64,000 nucleotides of DNA, taken from an uncultured Desulfofustis sp. Lineage in GTDB: Bacteria > Desulfobacterota > Desulfobulbia > Desulfobulbales > Desulfocapsaceae. The stretch lies in the NCBI GenBank assembly GCA_905479735.1, contig CAJQNS010000061.1:1-64000 (forward strand). The letters are read 5' to 3'. The notes beneath the pieces were generated by a model. That model made no database searches and was not told where the DNA came from. It was given only the letters and a program-made list of their open reading frames with translations. Each line of letters opens with the position of its first letter. Positions within the stretch are counted from its first letter, which is position 1. The position numbers and the translations under genes were made by a program. Positions 1-8,256 of the stretch are shown one piece after another.

Positions 1-335
1 ATGGAAAGATCGATGCGGTCACCGATAAAGTCGTTGGCCTCTTCCACATCGAGTCCACAGTCGGCCAGACTCTCGTTGAGCTCAATGAGTTGCTCTCGCA
101 AGGCCAGCATCTTCCTGGGATAACTCTCCTGATCCTCGAACAGTTTATAAATTCCAGGCTGACTGGTCTTCTTGTGCTCGAGCAGATCGTTGGTAACCCC
201 GGCATAGGCCGAAACCACATAAACCCTGCCGAACACATCATCAGGATTTCGCAGGATAATGTTGTCGATAATCTCGGGGAATCGGGACATGGAGGTCCCG
301 CCAATTTTCTCAACTCGCAGACTGTGTTGTTTCAT
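1..335 (-). CDS. Aspartate kinase, ectoine-associated (Ask_Ect) type, N-terminal part
   Basis: The gene reads leftward and runs off the window, so only about 111 N-terminal residues are visible. The start ATG is the complement of 333-335. The protein opens with VEKIGGTSMS, the ATP-binding signature of the aspartokinase amino-acid kinase fold, followed by VYVVSAYAGVTNDLLEHKK. The long LLEHKK region and the pattern VEKIGGTSMSRF resemble the Ask_Ect subgroup, which feeds aspartyl phosphate to ectoine synthesis, more than LysC or ThrA. Enzyme family is clear. The subgroup is inferred from remembered family patterns, and the ectABC genes that would confirm it would lie outside the left edge. Confidence 0.8.
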   Translation of the reverse strand, partial: MKQHSLRVEKIGGTSMSRFPEIIDNIILRNPDDVFGRVYVVSAYAGVTNDLLEHKKTSQPGIYKLFEDQESYPRKMLALREQLIELNESLADCGLDVEEANDFIGDRIDLS

Positions 336-664
336 ATTAGTTCCAGGATCAATCACTCCAATAATTTAAATTCCTTCTGTGGATCGCCCAGGAGTCACTA
401 CACTTGGGCCAGCAGGCTCTCATCCGTGGGGACTATTATAATTCTGATTGAGTCTTTGTCCAAACCTGCCGAAATCTATTTAACACAGCAGGCAAATACA
501 AGCATATTCTCGGTAACTGCAACAGAAACCCGTATGTCTACCAGCACAGATTTTATCTTGCACAGGCGAGAGAATTAGAGTAACAATATTACGATTTTCA
601 AATTTGTGTTACCGCTGCTTGATTGACTTAATAGGTATTGTTTTCAACCGGTTGTCAAACATCT
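336..664. other. Intergenic region between aspartate kinase and nikM
   Basis: Divergent promoter region of about 330 bases. I see no convincing gene. An open frame on the plus strand at 90-578 lies largely opposite the kinase gene and shows no recognisable protein. The right part carries the inverted repeat listed separately at 580-612. I looked for cobalamin-riboswitch hallmarks ahead of nikM and did not find them. Confidence 0.5.
580..612. promoter_or_regulatory. Inverted repeat upstream of the nickel operon, candidate metal-regulator operator
   Basis: GTAACA at 580-585 and TGTTAC at 607-612 form a perfect inverted repeat with a 21-base spacer, about 50 bases before the nikM start. NikR operators in other bacteria are spaced inverted repeats in front of nickel transporters, so a nickel-responsive operator is a reasonable inference. 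The spacing and half-sites do not exactly match the E. coli GTATGA-N16-TCATAC site. Confidence 0.4.
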
Positions 665-1264
665 ATGCATATATCTGAAGGCATCCTCTCGGCTCCAATT
701 CTCCTCGGCGGGGCATCCCTGACTGCCGTCGGGACGGTGATCGGTTTGAAGAAGCTCGACCTGGACCGGATCATGGAGGTATCGATGCTTACCGCCACCT
801 TCTTCGTCGCCTCACTGATTCATGTGCCGATCGGTCCCGCCTCTATCCATCTGGTCCTCAACGGACTTCTCGGCATCATGCTTGGCTGGGCCTGCTTCCC
901 GGCCATTCTGGTCGGTCTGCTATTGCAGGCGGTGTTCTTTCAGTACGGCGGATTGACGGTATTGGGCGTCAACGCTGTCAACATGGCCCTGCCGGCTGTG
1001 CTCTGTTTCTATCTGACCCGGCCGCTCCTCAATTCAGAAAAGACCCGGCCGCTGGCAGGTTTTGTCGCCGGCAGCGGGGCGATACTACTTTCAGCAGTGT
1101 TTATGGCGCTGTCTCTGGCCTTCACCGACAGCGGCTTTCTGGCCACCGCAAAAATCACCGTCCTAGCCAATATCCCGATCATGGTCATCGAGGGATTCAT
1201 CACCATGTTCATCGTCTCTTTCATCGGTCGGGTGCACCCTGAACTTCTCTGGGGAGGCAGGTGA
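665..1264 (+). CDS. nikM: NikM/CbiM-family nickel ECF transporter substrate-specific subunit
   Basis: Membrane S-component that binds the metal ion. I chose the ATG at 665, which gives a 199-residue protein beginning MHISEGILS. In this family the N-terminal Met-His pair is part of the metal site, so the upstream ATG at 638 is unlikely. The segment HVPIGPASIHLVLNGLLG is typical of NikM rather than cobalt CbiM proteins. About six hydrophobic segments span the protein. The stop codon overlaps the start of the next gene by one base. No strong Shine-Dalgarno sequence is seen before 665. Substrate assigned as Ni2+ from the partner genes NikL and NikK; cobalt is the alternative. Confidence 0.85.
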   Translation: MHISEGILSAPILLGGASLTAVGTVIGLKKLDLDRIMEVSMLTATFFVASLIHVPIGPASIHLVLNGLLGIMLGWACFPAILVGLLLQAVFFQYGGLTVLGVNAVNMALPAVLCFYLTRPLLNSEKTRPLAGFVAGSGAILLSAVFMALSLAFTDSGFLATAKITVLANIPIMVIEGFITMFIVSFIGRVHPELLWGGR

Positions 1265-1773
1265 TGAGCAGGACGCTTCTACTTGCTGTGCTGATATTGG
1301 TCTGGTTGCGGCCTGCTCTGGTCCCGGCCCATAATGTGCAGGTGTTCGCCTATGTGGAAAACGGGATCATCAAAGGTGAAGGAACCCTGAGCGGCGGCAG
1401 ACCGGCAAAAAACGGTGAGATAAAGGTTATAAGCAAGGTCGATCAGAGACTGCTTCTTACTACCACCACCGGCGACAGCGGCACCTTTACCATCACCCCT
1501 GAGGCGCTCGGCCTTGAGGAGCCCGCCGATCTGATCATCCTGCTCGACGCCGGTCCGGGGCACCGCAGTGAGTGGCAGCTGAGCGCAGCCGACTTTTCCC
1601 GATCTGAAACGACAACGGCTTCTCAATCGGGAAAATCTGAAAAAACGACAGAAAAAAAATCGCCGTTCCCTTCGTCACCACCGCTCAGAAATGTGGTAAC
1701 CGGAATCATATCCATAGTGGGTCTCGGCGCTCTGATCAAATGGTCAAGATCAAGGAGAAGAGGAAAGAAATGA
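1264..1773 (+). CDS. nikL: NikL-type accessory membrane protein of nickel transporter
   Basis: A 169-residue protein with an N-terminal signal peptide (roughly residues 1-22, ending PAHN), an extracytoplasmic beta-rich domain with the repeat-like stretch NGIIKGEGTLSGGRPA, a low-complexity Ser/Thr/Lys linker (about 115-140), and a C-terminal membrane helix followed by the basic tail KWSRSRRRGKK. The single-pass topology and position between nikM and nikK match NikL, which substitutes for the NikN/CbiN small subunit in deltaproteobacterial nickel transporters. GGGGAGGCAG is a good ribosome site. The start overlaps the nikM stop. Family known by context; sequence conservation is low. Confidence 0.7.
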   Translation: MSRTLLLAVLILVWLRPALVPAHNVQVFAYVENGIIKGEGTLSGGRPAKNGEIKVISKVDQRLLLTTTTGDSGTFTITPEALGLEEPADLIILLDAGPGHRSEWQLSAADFSRSETTTASQSGKSEKTTEKKSPFPSSPPLRNVVTGIISIVGLGALIKWSRSRRRGKK

Positions 1774-2558
1774 GAAGAAAATGTCTGCCGTTCTTACTGG
1801 TCACCGCTGTATTTTTTATCATCATTTCTGACCCCGGGCGGGTCTATGGTCATTTTGGCATGGTGATCCCGTCGAGACCTCTAGTAAGCGAGCAAAATCG
1901 GGCTGTTGATGTCTCACTGTCTTTTTCCCACCCGTTTGAAGCCATCGGCATGGACCTGGACAAGCCAAAACGTTTTTTCATGGTGAAAAACGGTGAACAA
2001 GCCGATTTGCTGAGCAGTCTGCAACCTGCAAGTATAATGGGAAGCCGCGGTTTTAACTACCATTTCACTCCGTCGCGGCCCGGCGTCTACCAGTTCGTCA
2101 TGGAACCTGAGCCCTATTGGGAGCCCATCGAGGACAGGTTTATCATCCATTACACCAAGACCGTGGTCCCCGTTTTCGGTTCCGAGGACGGCTGGCAGCA
2201 GCCGTTAGGTTTGCCGGCGGAGATCAGACCGCTGCTCAGACCCTTCGGCAACTACCAGGGCAACAGTTTCACCGGTCAGGTACTGATCGACGCCAAGCCG
2301 GCTCCAGGCGCCGAGGTAGAGATCGAGTTTTACGACCAGGCAGGCGCCTACCGGGCGCCCACCGATGCCCACGTGACCCAGGTTCTCGTTGCCGATGACA
2401 ACGGTGTTTTCACCTTCACCTGCCCGCTCAGCGGCTGGTGGGGATTTGCCTCCCTGAGCCTGGCTGATTACACCCTCAAAGGTCCCGAAGGTAGTGAGAA
2501 GGAAGTCGAGATCGGCGCGGTACTCTGGATTCATATGGATGAGTACCAGCGTCGATGA
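1770..2558 (+). CDS. nikK: NikK-type periplasmic protein, DUF4198 family
   Basis: A 262-residue exported protein. I start at the ATG at 1770, which overlaps the nikL stop as ATGA and follows a purine-rich AGGAGAAGAGGAAAG stretch. A signal peptide covers about residues 1-27. The mature protein begins HFGMVIPSRP, and this early histidine is typical of DUF4198 proteins from nickel-transport operons. Two Ig-like beta modules follow, with HFTPSRPGVYQFVMEPEPYW in the first and the sequence around GNSFTGQVLIDAKPAPGAEV in the second. Probable role: periplasmic metal-handling partner of the NikMQO transporter. The exact mechanism is not established from sequence. Confidence 0.75.
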   Translation: MRRKCLPFLLVTAVFFIIISDPGRVYGHFGMVIPSRPLVSEQNRAVDVSLSFSHPFEAIGMDLDKPKRFFMVKNGEQADLLSSLQPASIMGSRGFNYHFTPSRPGVYQFVMEPEPYWEPIEDRFIIHYTKTVVPVFGSEDGWQQPLGLPAEIRPLLRPFGNYQGNSFTGQVLIDAKPAPGAEVEIEFYDQAGAYRAPTDAHVTQVLVADDNGVFTFTCPLSGWWGFASLSLADYTLKGPEGSEKEVEIGAVLWIHMDEYQRR

Positions 2559-3319
2559 AATTCGAAACCTTCAGTACAACCTCCTCATTTATCCAGCGAC
2601 TCGATGCCAGAATAAAACTCTTGTCAAGCCTGGCCCTGATTGTAGTGATCAGTCTGTGCCGGACATTCCCCACCGCCAGCGCCGGGCTAACGGTGGCCAT
2701 AGTACTGGTGCTGACAGCAAAACTTGAGCCCTGGCTGGTATTCAGACGTCTGATGCTGGTCAACGGCTTTGTACTATTTCTCTGGTTCACCCTGCCTCTT
2801 ACCTATCCCGGAGAAACTGCCTTCAATCTTGGACCGCTTGGGATCAGCCGGGAGGGCATTGCACTTGCCGCACTGATCAGTATCAAGACCAATGCAGCCG
2901 TGCTGGTCCTGATTTCTCTGATCGCCACCTCATCCGTTGCAGCCCTGGGCCAGGCGTTGGTACAATTGAAAATGCCGATAAAGCTCTGCCTGCTGCTGCT
3001 GTTTTCCTATCGTTATATTTTTGTCATTCATCAGGAATACCTGCGCCTGGTCCGTGCCGCCAGGCTCCGCTGTTTCAAGGCCGGCACCAATATGCACACC
3101 TACCGAACCACCGGCTACCTGTTCGGGATGACCCTCGTTAAAAGTCATCACCGAGCCCATCGAGTTAGACAGGCGATGGTTCTGCGCGGTTTCCAGGGGC
3201 AGTTCCGCTCCTTATGCGAATCGCAGTTGGGGAAGAACGAAGTTGGTTTTTCTCTGCTGATTCTGACCGTTGTTGCCGCTCTGATAACCGTTGAAATAAT
3301 CAGCAGGTTTCAATCATGA
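2555..3319 (+). CDS. nikQ: NikQ/CbiQ energy-coupling transmembrane subunit
   Basis: The T-component (EcfT family) of the ECF nickel transporter, which couples the ATPase to NikM. The 254-residue protein has the N-terminal signature RLDARIKLLSSLALIVVIS, several membrane helices, and a cytoplasmic loop with the coupling-helix type sequences ARLRCFKAG and RAHRVRQAMVLRGFQGQ (about residues 165-215). The family's Ala-Arg-Gly coupling motifs are recognisable as QAMVLRGF. It overlaps nikK by four bases (ATGA) and nikO by four bases, so the five genes are translationally coupled. Confidence 0.88.
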   Translation: MKFETFSTTSSFIQRLDARIKLLSSLALIVVISLCRTFPTASAGLTVAIVLVLTAKLEPWLVFRRLMLVNGFVLFLWFTLPLTYPGETAFNLGPLGISREGIALAALISIKTNAAVLVLISLIATSSVAALGQALVQLKMPIKLCLLLLFSYRYIFVIHQEYLRLVRAARLRCFKAGTNMHTYRTTGYLFGMTLVKSHHRAHRVRQAMVLRGFQGQFRSLCESQLGKNEVGFSLLILTVVAALITVEIISRFQS

Positions 3320-4050
3320 TTGCACCGCCCCTGATCGAACTTGAAAGTCTTTCCTTTTCCTATACCGGTAGCCAATCTCCCGTACTTGACCGGATCAACC
3401 TTACCCTCCAGCATCAGCAGCAATTGGGCTTGATTGGCCCGAACGGCTGCGGTAAAACGACTCTTTTTCACTGCATCATGGGGCTCTTGAAGCCCCAGTC
3501 CGGTTCAATCCGATTCAAAGGTAACGAAATAAGCGAGGTGGAGGACTTTTTCACCCTGCGTAAGGAGATCGGCATGCTCTTCCAGGATGCAGACGACCAA
3601 CTCTTTTCGCCCACAGTCATCGAGGATGTAGCCTTCGGGCCACTCAATCTCGGCGCCAGGCCCAAAGCGGCCTTGGAAGTGGCTCACAAAACCCTTACCG
3701 ACCTGGGGCTGGATCATCTCGAAGACCGGGTAACCCACCACCTCTCTGGAGGAGAGAAGAAGCTGGTATCGCTGGCTACAATTCTGTCAATGCAGCCCAG
3801 AGCACTCTTTCTGGACGAACCCACCAACAATCTGGACCCTGAAACCAGGGAACGGTTGATAGACATCATCGCCAGGCTCGGGCTAGGGTTCATCATCATA
3901 TCCCACGATTACGATTTCCTGGCCGCCACCTGCGTCGATCTGGCCGGCATGGAAGCCGGCCGCATCGTCCCTGCCGACCACTCGGCCCTGCATACCCATC
4001 ACCACGTGCATCCTCATGGAACCCATCCCCATAAGCACGGCGATCACTAA
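3316..4050 (+). CDS. nikO: NikO/CbiO ATP-binding subunit with His-rich tail
   Basis: ABC ATPase of 244 residues driving nickel uptake. Walker A is GPNGCGKTT (about residue 40), the Q-loop is near MLFQDADDQLF, which is typical of ECF ATPases, the signature is LSGGEKK, Walker B is ALFLDEPTNNLD, and the H-loop is ISHDYDF. The C-terminus ends in a His-rich tail (about seven His in the last 20 residues) that may bind metal. Only one ATPase gene is present, so a homodimer is likely. It is the last gene of the operon. A weak hairpin (TGAAGA-AA-TCTTCA) follows, but without a T-run. Confidence 0.9.
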   Translation: MIAPPLIELESLSFSYTGSQSPVLDRINLTLQHQQQLGLIGPNGCGKTTLFHCIMGLLKPQSGSIRFKGNEISEVEDFFTLRKEIGMLFQDADDQLFSPTVIEDVAFGPLNLGARPKAALEVAHKTLTDLGLDHLEDRVTHHLSGGEKKLVSLATILSMQPRALFLDEPTNNLDPETRERLIDIIARLGLGFIIISHDYDFLAATCVDLAGMEAGRIVPADHSALHTHHHVHPHGTHPHKHGDH

Positions 4051-4202
4051 GCTGATGTTGAAGAAATCTTCAGCTCAGAACCGGCTGCCAAGACAGAATC
4101 AATAAGACCATTCCCTTCAATATCAGCCGATCATTGTTATCTTGCACTACAGCACCCTTTCAGGTAGCTTTTTGGCATCAAAATTTTACGGAGGACACGG
4201 CT

Positions 4203-4703
4203 ATGAGAGACAGATCGTATCTGGAAAATCTGGACAGTATAATGGAGTCTCTTACCAAAGGAGCATTTCTTACCGTCAAGTCAGACGACAGTATCAACAC
4301 CATGACCATTGGCTGGGCGACAATCGGTTTTGTCTGGAGGAAGGAAGTGTTCATGGTTGCCGTCAGGGATTCAAGGCACACTTTCAACCTGATTGAAAAG
4401 AGCAATGATTTTACCGTCACCATTCCGGCAGATGCGAGCAGCAAGGATGCAGTGATGTTCTGTGGCACAAAATCGGGCAGGGATTACGACAAGTTCATCG
4501 AATGCGGCCTGCAGACTCGCAAAGCCGTAACGGTGGACTCACCAATAATCGACATCCCCGGGATACACTACGAATGTAAAATTATCTACAAATCGGCCAT
4601 GGACAATACCAATCTCGATGAGCAGCTGGAAAAGCTATACCCGGCCAAAGATTACCACACCCTCTATTTCGGTGAAATTCTGGCCTGTTACCAGACCGAT
4701 TGA
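4203..4703 (+). CDS. Flavin reductase-like FMN-binding split-barrel protein
   Basis: A 166-residue protein starting at the ATG at 4203, preceded by GGAGG with about 8 bases spacing. An upstream in-frame ATG at 4134 lacks this site. It matches the flavin reductase (DIM6/NTAB) family: KGAFLTVKSDDSINTMTIGW near residue 20, MVAVRDSRHTFNLIEKSNDFTV around 60, and a CGTKSGRDYDKF stretch corresponding to the family's GxxSGRDxDKF. Such proteins bind FMN; some are reductases, others have unknown partners. It is 56 bases upstream of an ABC importer and may be co-transcribed, but a shared function is only inferred. Confidence 0.78.
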   Translation: MRDRSYLENLDSIMESLTKGAFLTVKSDDSINTMTIGWATIGFVWRKEVFMVAVRDSRHTFNLIEKSNDFTVTIPADASSKDAVMFCGTKSGRDYDKFIECGLQTRKAVTVDSPIIDIPGIHYECKIIYKSAMDNTNLDEQLEKLYPAKDYHTLYFGEILACYQTD

Positions 4704-4759
4704 AAGGGTAATCAAGGTTTCCCTTTCAACCAGGCAGTTACGACAGCGAGGTTGATGCC

Positions 4760-5686
4760 ATGAAGCATATTGCAGTTCTATTTATCACCCTATTCATTTA
4801 TGCGAACGCCGCCGCCGAGAGCCTCAAAATAGGGCTTTTGCAGATCGAGGACTCGGTCCCCTTTTATGTGGCTGAAAAGGAAGGTTTTTTCAATCAGGAA
4901 AACGTCCGAGTCGAGCTGGTACCTTTTCTCAGCGCTTTGGAGAGAGACAGTGCGCTTGCCGCCGGAGCTATTGATGGTGCCATCTCCGACCCCATTGGTG
5001 CGCTGCTGTTGGACAAAGGCCGGGGGCTGTTAAAAATCACCTCACTGGGGCTGGGTAAGACCTCGGCCGAAGGGGTTTTCGCAATTTTAGCTGCTCCATC
5101 TTCAGAAATCCATACCCTTGACGATTTAAAGGGGGTAGAAATCGCGGTCTCCAACTCCACGATTATCGAATATGTGACTGATAGGCTACTGGAACAGCAG
5201 GGATTCAGCCCAGAGGAAATCACCAAGGTGGAAGTGAAGAAAATGCCGATACGGATGCAGATGCTGCTCTCCGGTTCCGTCCAGGCGGCCACCCTTCCCG
5301 AGCCCCTGTCCTCGATTGCTGCAGGCAAAGGTGCCCGAGTTCTGATCCGTGACGCCGATCTGGATCAGAGTCTGTCTCAGACCGTGGTAGTGATAACTAC
5401 AGAGGCACTGAATTTAAAAAAAGAAGCGGTCCAGTCACTATTCAAAGCCTATGGGCGTGCAGTAGAGGCGATTAATGATGACCCTGAAAGCTATCGGTCC
5501 CTGGTGGTAGAAAAAGGTCGAATCCCGCCTTTTCTGGCCGACAAATATCCCATCGCCGTCTATCCAGCACCGGAACCATTCAGCAAAGATCTCTTCGAAC
5601 CAGCTGCCAGCTGGCTGGTCGACAAGGGGTTGATTGAGACGATCACCTACGAAGACATCGTCGCTACTGATTTTCTAGATGACTGA
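4760..5686 (+). CDS. ABC transporter substrate-binding protein, NMT1/SsuA-like
   Basis: A 308-residue periplasmic binding protein with a short signal peptide (residues 1-20, ending ANAAAES). The mature part opens LKIGLLQIEDSVPFYVAEKE, the usual start of NitT/TauT/ThiY-type binding proteins, with LDDLKGVEIAVS and the hinge-region pattern seen in the NMT1-like fold. With the following ATPase and permease it forms a complete importer. Family members carry sulfonates, nitrate, taurine, thiamine precursors or riboflavin. The ligand cannot be told from sequence. The flavin-binding protein upstream makes a flavin- or aromatic-sulfonate-related substrate worth testing. Confidence 0.8.
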   Translation: MKHIAVLFITLFIYANAAAESLKIGLLQIEDSVPFYVAEKEGFFNQENVRVELVPFLSALERDSALAAGAIDGAISDPIGALLLDKGRGLLKITSLGLGKTSAEGVFAILAAPSSEIHTLDDLKGVEIAVSNSTIIEYVTDRLLEQQGFSPEEITKVEVKKMPIRMQMLLSGSVQAATLPEPLSSIAAGKGARVLIRDADLDQSLSQTVVVITTEALNLKKEAVQSLFKAYGRAVEAINDDPESYRSLVVEKGRIPPFLADKYPIAVYPAPEPFSKDLFEPAASWLVDKGLIETITYEDIVATDFLDD

Positions 5687-5695
5687 CGGCCACCG

Positions 5696-6439
5696 ATGAT
5701 CAAGGTCAGCTCAGCCAGCCTGAGTTTTGAGCATGATGGACAGTTCCAGAACGTCCTGGACGATATCTCTTTTGAAATTGAGGCCCAGGACAGTTGTGCA
5801 ATAATCGGGCCCTCGGGATGCGGCAAGACCTCGCTGCTCTTTTTACTGGCTGGCATCCTGCAGCCTGATTCCGGTACCCTGGCGATCGCAGGTAATCCGC
5901 GCTGCGGGACGATACTCCAAAATTTCGGTCTATTCCCCTGGAAGACCGTGGCTGAGAACATTGGCCTCGGGCTGACCCTAAAAAATATCGATAAGGACAG
6001 GATCAGACGGGTTGTCGACCAGCTTATCGAGGAGATGGAGTTGGCTGGTTTCGGCAATCATTTTCCAGGCCAGCTTTCCGGAGGGATGCAACAGCGGGTG
6101 GCCCTGGCCAGGGCCCTGGCCGTCGAGCCTGAAATCCTGTTCATGGATGAACCCCTTAGTTCACTCGATGCGCTTACCCGCGAGCGACTCCAGAATCTCA
6201 TTCTCGACATTATTCAGAAGCGGAAAATCACCACCGTGCTGGTCACGCACTCCATCGAAGAAGCTGCGTTTCTCGGCAGAAAGATTATCATCCTGAGCAG
6301 AAGTCCGGCCCAGATTCTCAAGGTAGTGGACAACCCGAGTGCCGTTTCTTCAGAGTACCGGCTGAGTGAGCAGTTTTTCCAGCAGTGCATCCGCTTGCGG
6401 GAGCTTCTGAAAGGAGAGGTCAATGGGCAGGAAGCGTGA
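5696..6439 (+). CDS. ABC transporter ATP-binding protein, SsuB/TauB type
   Basis: A 247-residue ATPase partner of the preceding binding protein. Walker A is GPSGCGKTS (near residue 38), the Q-loop region is [12 protein letters not shown], the signature is [15 protein letters not shown], Walker B is [12 protein letters not shown], and the H-loop is [19 protein letters not shown] and SIEEA are characteristic of the nitrate/sulfonate/taurine importer branch. It starts 9 bases after the binding-protein stop, and its end overlaps the permease start by 17 bases. Confidence 0.88.
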   Translation: MIKVSSASLSFEHDGQFQNVLDDISFEIEAQDSCAIIGPSGCGKTSLLFLLAGILQPDSGTLAIAGNPRCGTILQNFGLFPWKTVAENIGLGLTLKNIDKDRIRRVVDQLIEEMELAGFGNHFPGQLSGGMQQRVALARALAVEPEILFMDEPLSSLDALTRERLQNLILDIIQKRKITTVLVTHSIEEAAFLGRKIIILSRSPAQILKVVDNPSAVSSEYRLSEQFFQQCIRLRELLKGEVNGQEA

Positions 6440-7166
6440 TATTTTCTGGGCTGCGCTGATTCTGCTGGCGCTTTGGCAGGTCTGTGCGCTGCTGCTGGAC
6501 TCCATGGCTCTTCCTCAACCCTGGCTGGTGATGGTCGACCTGGCTACCAAACTGACGAATGGCAGCCTTATCGATGATCTGGCGGTAAGCAGTCTGCGAG
6601 CCCTGGCCGGCATTGGCCTGGCTCTGGCGGCGGCTGTTCCCCTGGGGCTTCTGGTCGGCACGGAGGAACAGATTGGCAAGCGCGTTTCACCCTTTATCTA
6701 TCTACTCTACCCAATTCCCCATGTGGTCCTGTTGCCGCTGATCATCATCCTTTTCGGTATCGGCAATTTTTCCAAGATCTTTCTGATAGCTCTGATCGTC
6801 TTTTTCCAGATTCTGGTAACCACAAGAGACGGCGCCAGAGCCATACACCGTAACTATTTTCACTCGATGAAAACACTGGGTGCAACAAAATTACAGATCT
6901 ATCGTCACCTGGTTCTACCGGCCACGCTGCCCAAAATTTTGACCGCTATGCGGATTTCCGTGGGTACTTCTGTCGCCATCCTGTTCTTTGTCGAATCTTT
7001 TGCCACCACCACCGGACTGGGCTATATCATCATGGATTCCTGGGGCCGGGCCGACTATGTATCACTCTACACAGGCATCTCCAGTATGGCGCTGCTCGGT
7101 TTTATGCTCTACATGCTCCTCGATAGAATCGAGCAGCATGTCTGCCGCTGGATGAGCGGTCGATAA
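6423..7166 (+). CDS. ABC transporter permease, SsuC/TauC type
   Basis: A 247-residue inner-membrane permease (BPD_transp_1) with about six helices. The conserved cytoplasmic EAA-like loop appears as SMKTLGATKLQIYRHLVLPA near residue 140-160, the point where the ATPase docks. IPHVVLLPLIIILFGIG and the TTTGLGYIIMDSWGRADY region are typical of this importer branch. It begins inside the ATPase reading frame after GGAGAGGTCA, so the two are translationally coupled. It is the last gene of the importer. Confidence 0.87.
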   Translation: MGRKRDIFWAALILLALWQVCALLLDSMALPQPWLVMVDLATKLTNGSLIDDLAVSSLRALAGIGLALAAAVPLGLLVGTEEQIGKRVSPFIYLLYPIPHVVLLPLIIILFGIGNFSKIFLIALIVFFQILVTTRDGARAIHRNYFHSMKTLGATKLQIYRHLVLPATLPKILTAMRISVGTSVAILFFVESFATTTGLGYIIMDSWGRADYVSLYTGISSMALLGFMLYMLLDRIEQHVCRWMSGR

Positions 7167-7312
7167 TCGAACAAATACTCGCTATTTTCCGGTTATTTCA
7201 AGACATTACTTGAAATTCTTCAGCAAGCTGCGATATAAGGGATAGGAAATGAGTTTTTTCTCAGCGGCAAACAGACACTTCACAATCAACGTCTAACATA
7301 GGAAAATCAATC

Positions 7313-7948
7313 ATGGACGGTATGGGTTTATGGCTGGTAATTGGTGCAGCGGTAGCAATAGCAGCTATTTGTGTGATCCTGCTGCAGAAAAAAGCAGGTG
7401 AGGCGAAGAAATATCTCGATGAACTCGAAAGCGTCAGAAGCCAGCTTACTGAAAATAAAGAGAAACTTGTTGAATCCCAGAAAAAATCCAGTAATGCTGA
7501 AGAATTGCAGGGAAAAATTGATGGCCTTTCGGCAACCCTGCAGTCGGCCAAAGAGCAAAACAGCCAATTAACTACCGAATTGACAGAAGCCAAAAACAAA
7601 CTGCACCTGGCCGAAGAAGAAAACCGGGGCCAGGCCGCAGAACTTGCCGATGTTAATAAAAAACTCGCAGAAACCAATAGCGCCAGCATGGAAGTTGAAA
7701 AACTTTCCCAGGAACTTACTTCGCTAAAGAAAGAACTTGAAGAAAAAACCCGGGAAGTGGCGGCAGTCGAGCGGCGCTTTGAAGAACAGATGGATGAGGT
7801 CGTTCAATCCTCGATCCAGAAAATAACCCATGCCGAACAGGCCAAGGAAGAGGCAATTCAGGCAGCCCAGGACAATTTCGAAGCTGCTGCTGAGGCCAAT
7901 ACCCGGCTCAAGGAACAAGAACAACTGATCAAAAAACTTCAGAGCTAA
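7313..7948 (+). CDS. Membrane-anchored coiled-coil protein of unknown function
   Basis: A 211-residue protein with one N-terminal membrane helix (about residues 5-24) and an almost continuous coiled coil afterwards, rich in Glu, Lys, Gln and Leu. The spacing LTENKEKLVESQKK, LQGKIDGLSATLQSAKEQN and later blocks follow heptads. No catalytic motif is visible. I do not recognise a named family; membrane-tethered spacer or scaffold is a plausible role. It stands alone between the ABC operon and the DUF4405 gene. AGGA lies about 9 bases before the ATG. Confidence 0.7.
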   Translation: MDGMGLWLVIGAAVAIAAICVILLQKKAGEAKKYLDELESVRSQLTENKEKLVESQKKSSNAEELQGKIDGLSATLQSAKEQNSQLTTELTEAKNKLHLAEEENRGQAAELADVNKKLAETNSASMEVEKLSQELTSLKKELEEKTREVAAVERRFEEQMDEVVQSSIQKITHAEQAKEEAIQAAQDNFEAAAEANTRLKEQEQLIKKLQS

Positions 7949-8256
7949 TGTTTCTCCTTTTCGTCTAATCTGACGGACCGTAGAAAAAATTCTCTGCGGT
8001 CGCTGCCGCCCGGCTTGAGTCGGAGTAATTCCTACCCAACTCAGCCTCTCCGGCGTATAAAAATTACCCATCCCCTCTCCCGTCTCTCGGGACTTATTGT
8101 ATTCCCTCCTTAATTAAAGACTTCCACATCAATGTAACTGTCTGAAAAAACTATTAATTTAAATATTTAACTATTTTGCTTAATACTTGGCATGGTTGTT
8201 GGATTATAGCCAGCACAATCTTGCTATATCAACCATTAAAAAAAATAGGAATCGCC

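Noticed and set aside
90-578. 162-codon open frame on the plus strand at the left edge
   Set aside because: It lies mostly opposite the aspartate kinase gene, and the part beyond the kinase start shows no recognisable protein. It is a shadow frame.
340-660. Cobalamin riboswitch before nikM
   Set aside because: None of the conserved boxes could be identified, and partner genes point to nickel, not cobalt.
7969-8004. Possible terminator hairpin after the coiled-coil gene
   Set aside because: The stem around GACCG/CGGTC is short and mismatched and no T-run follows.
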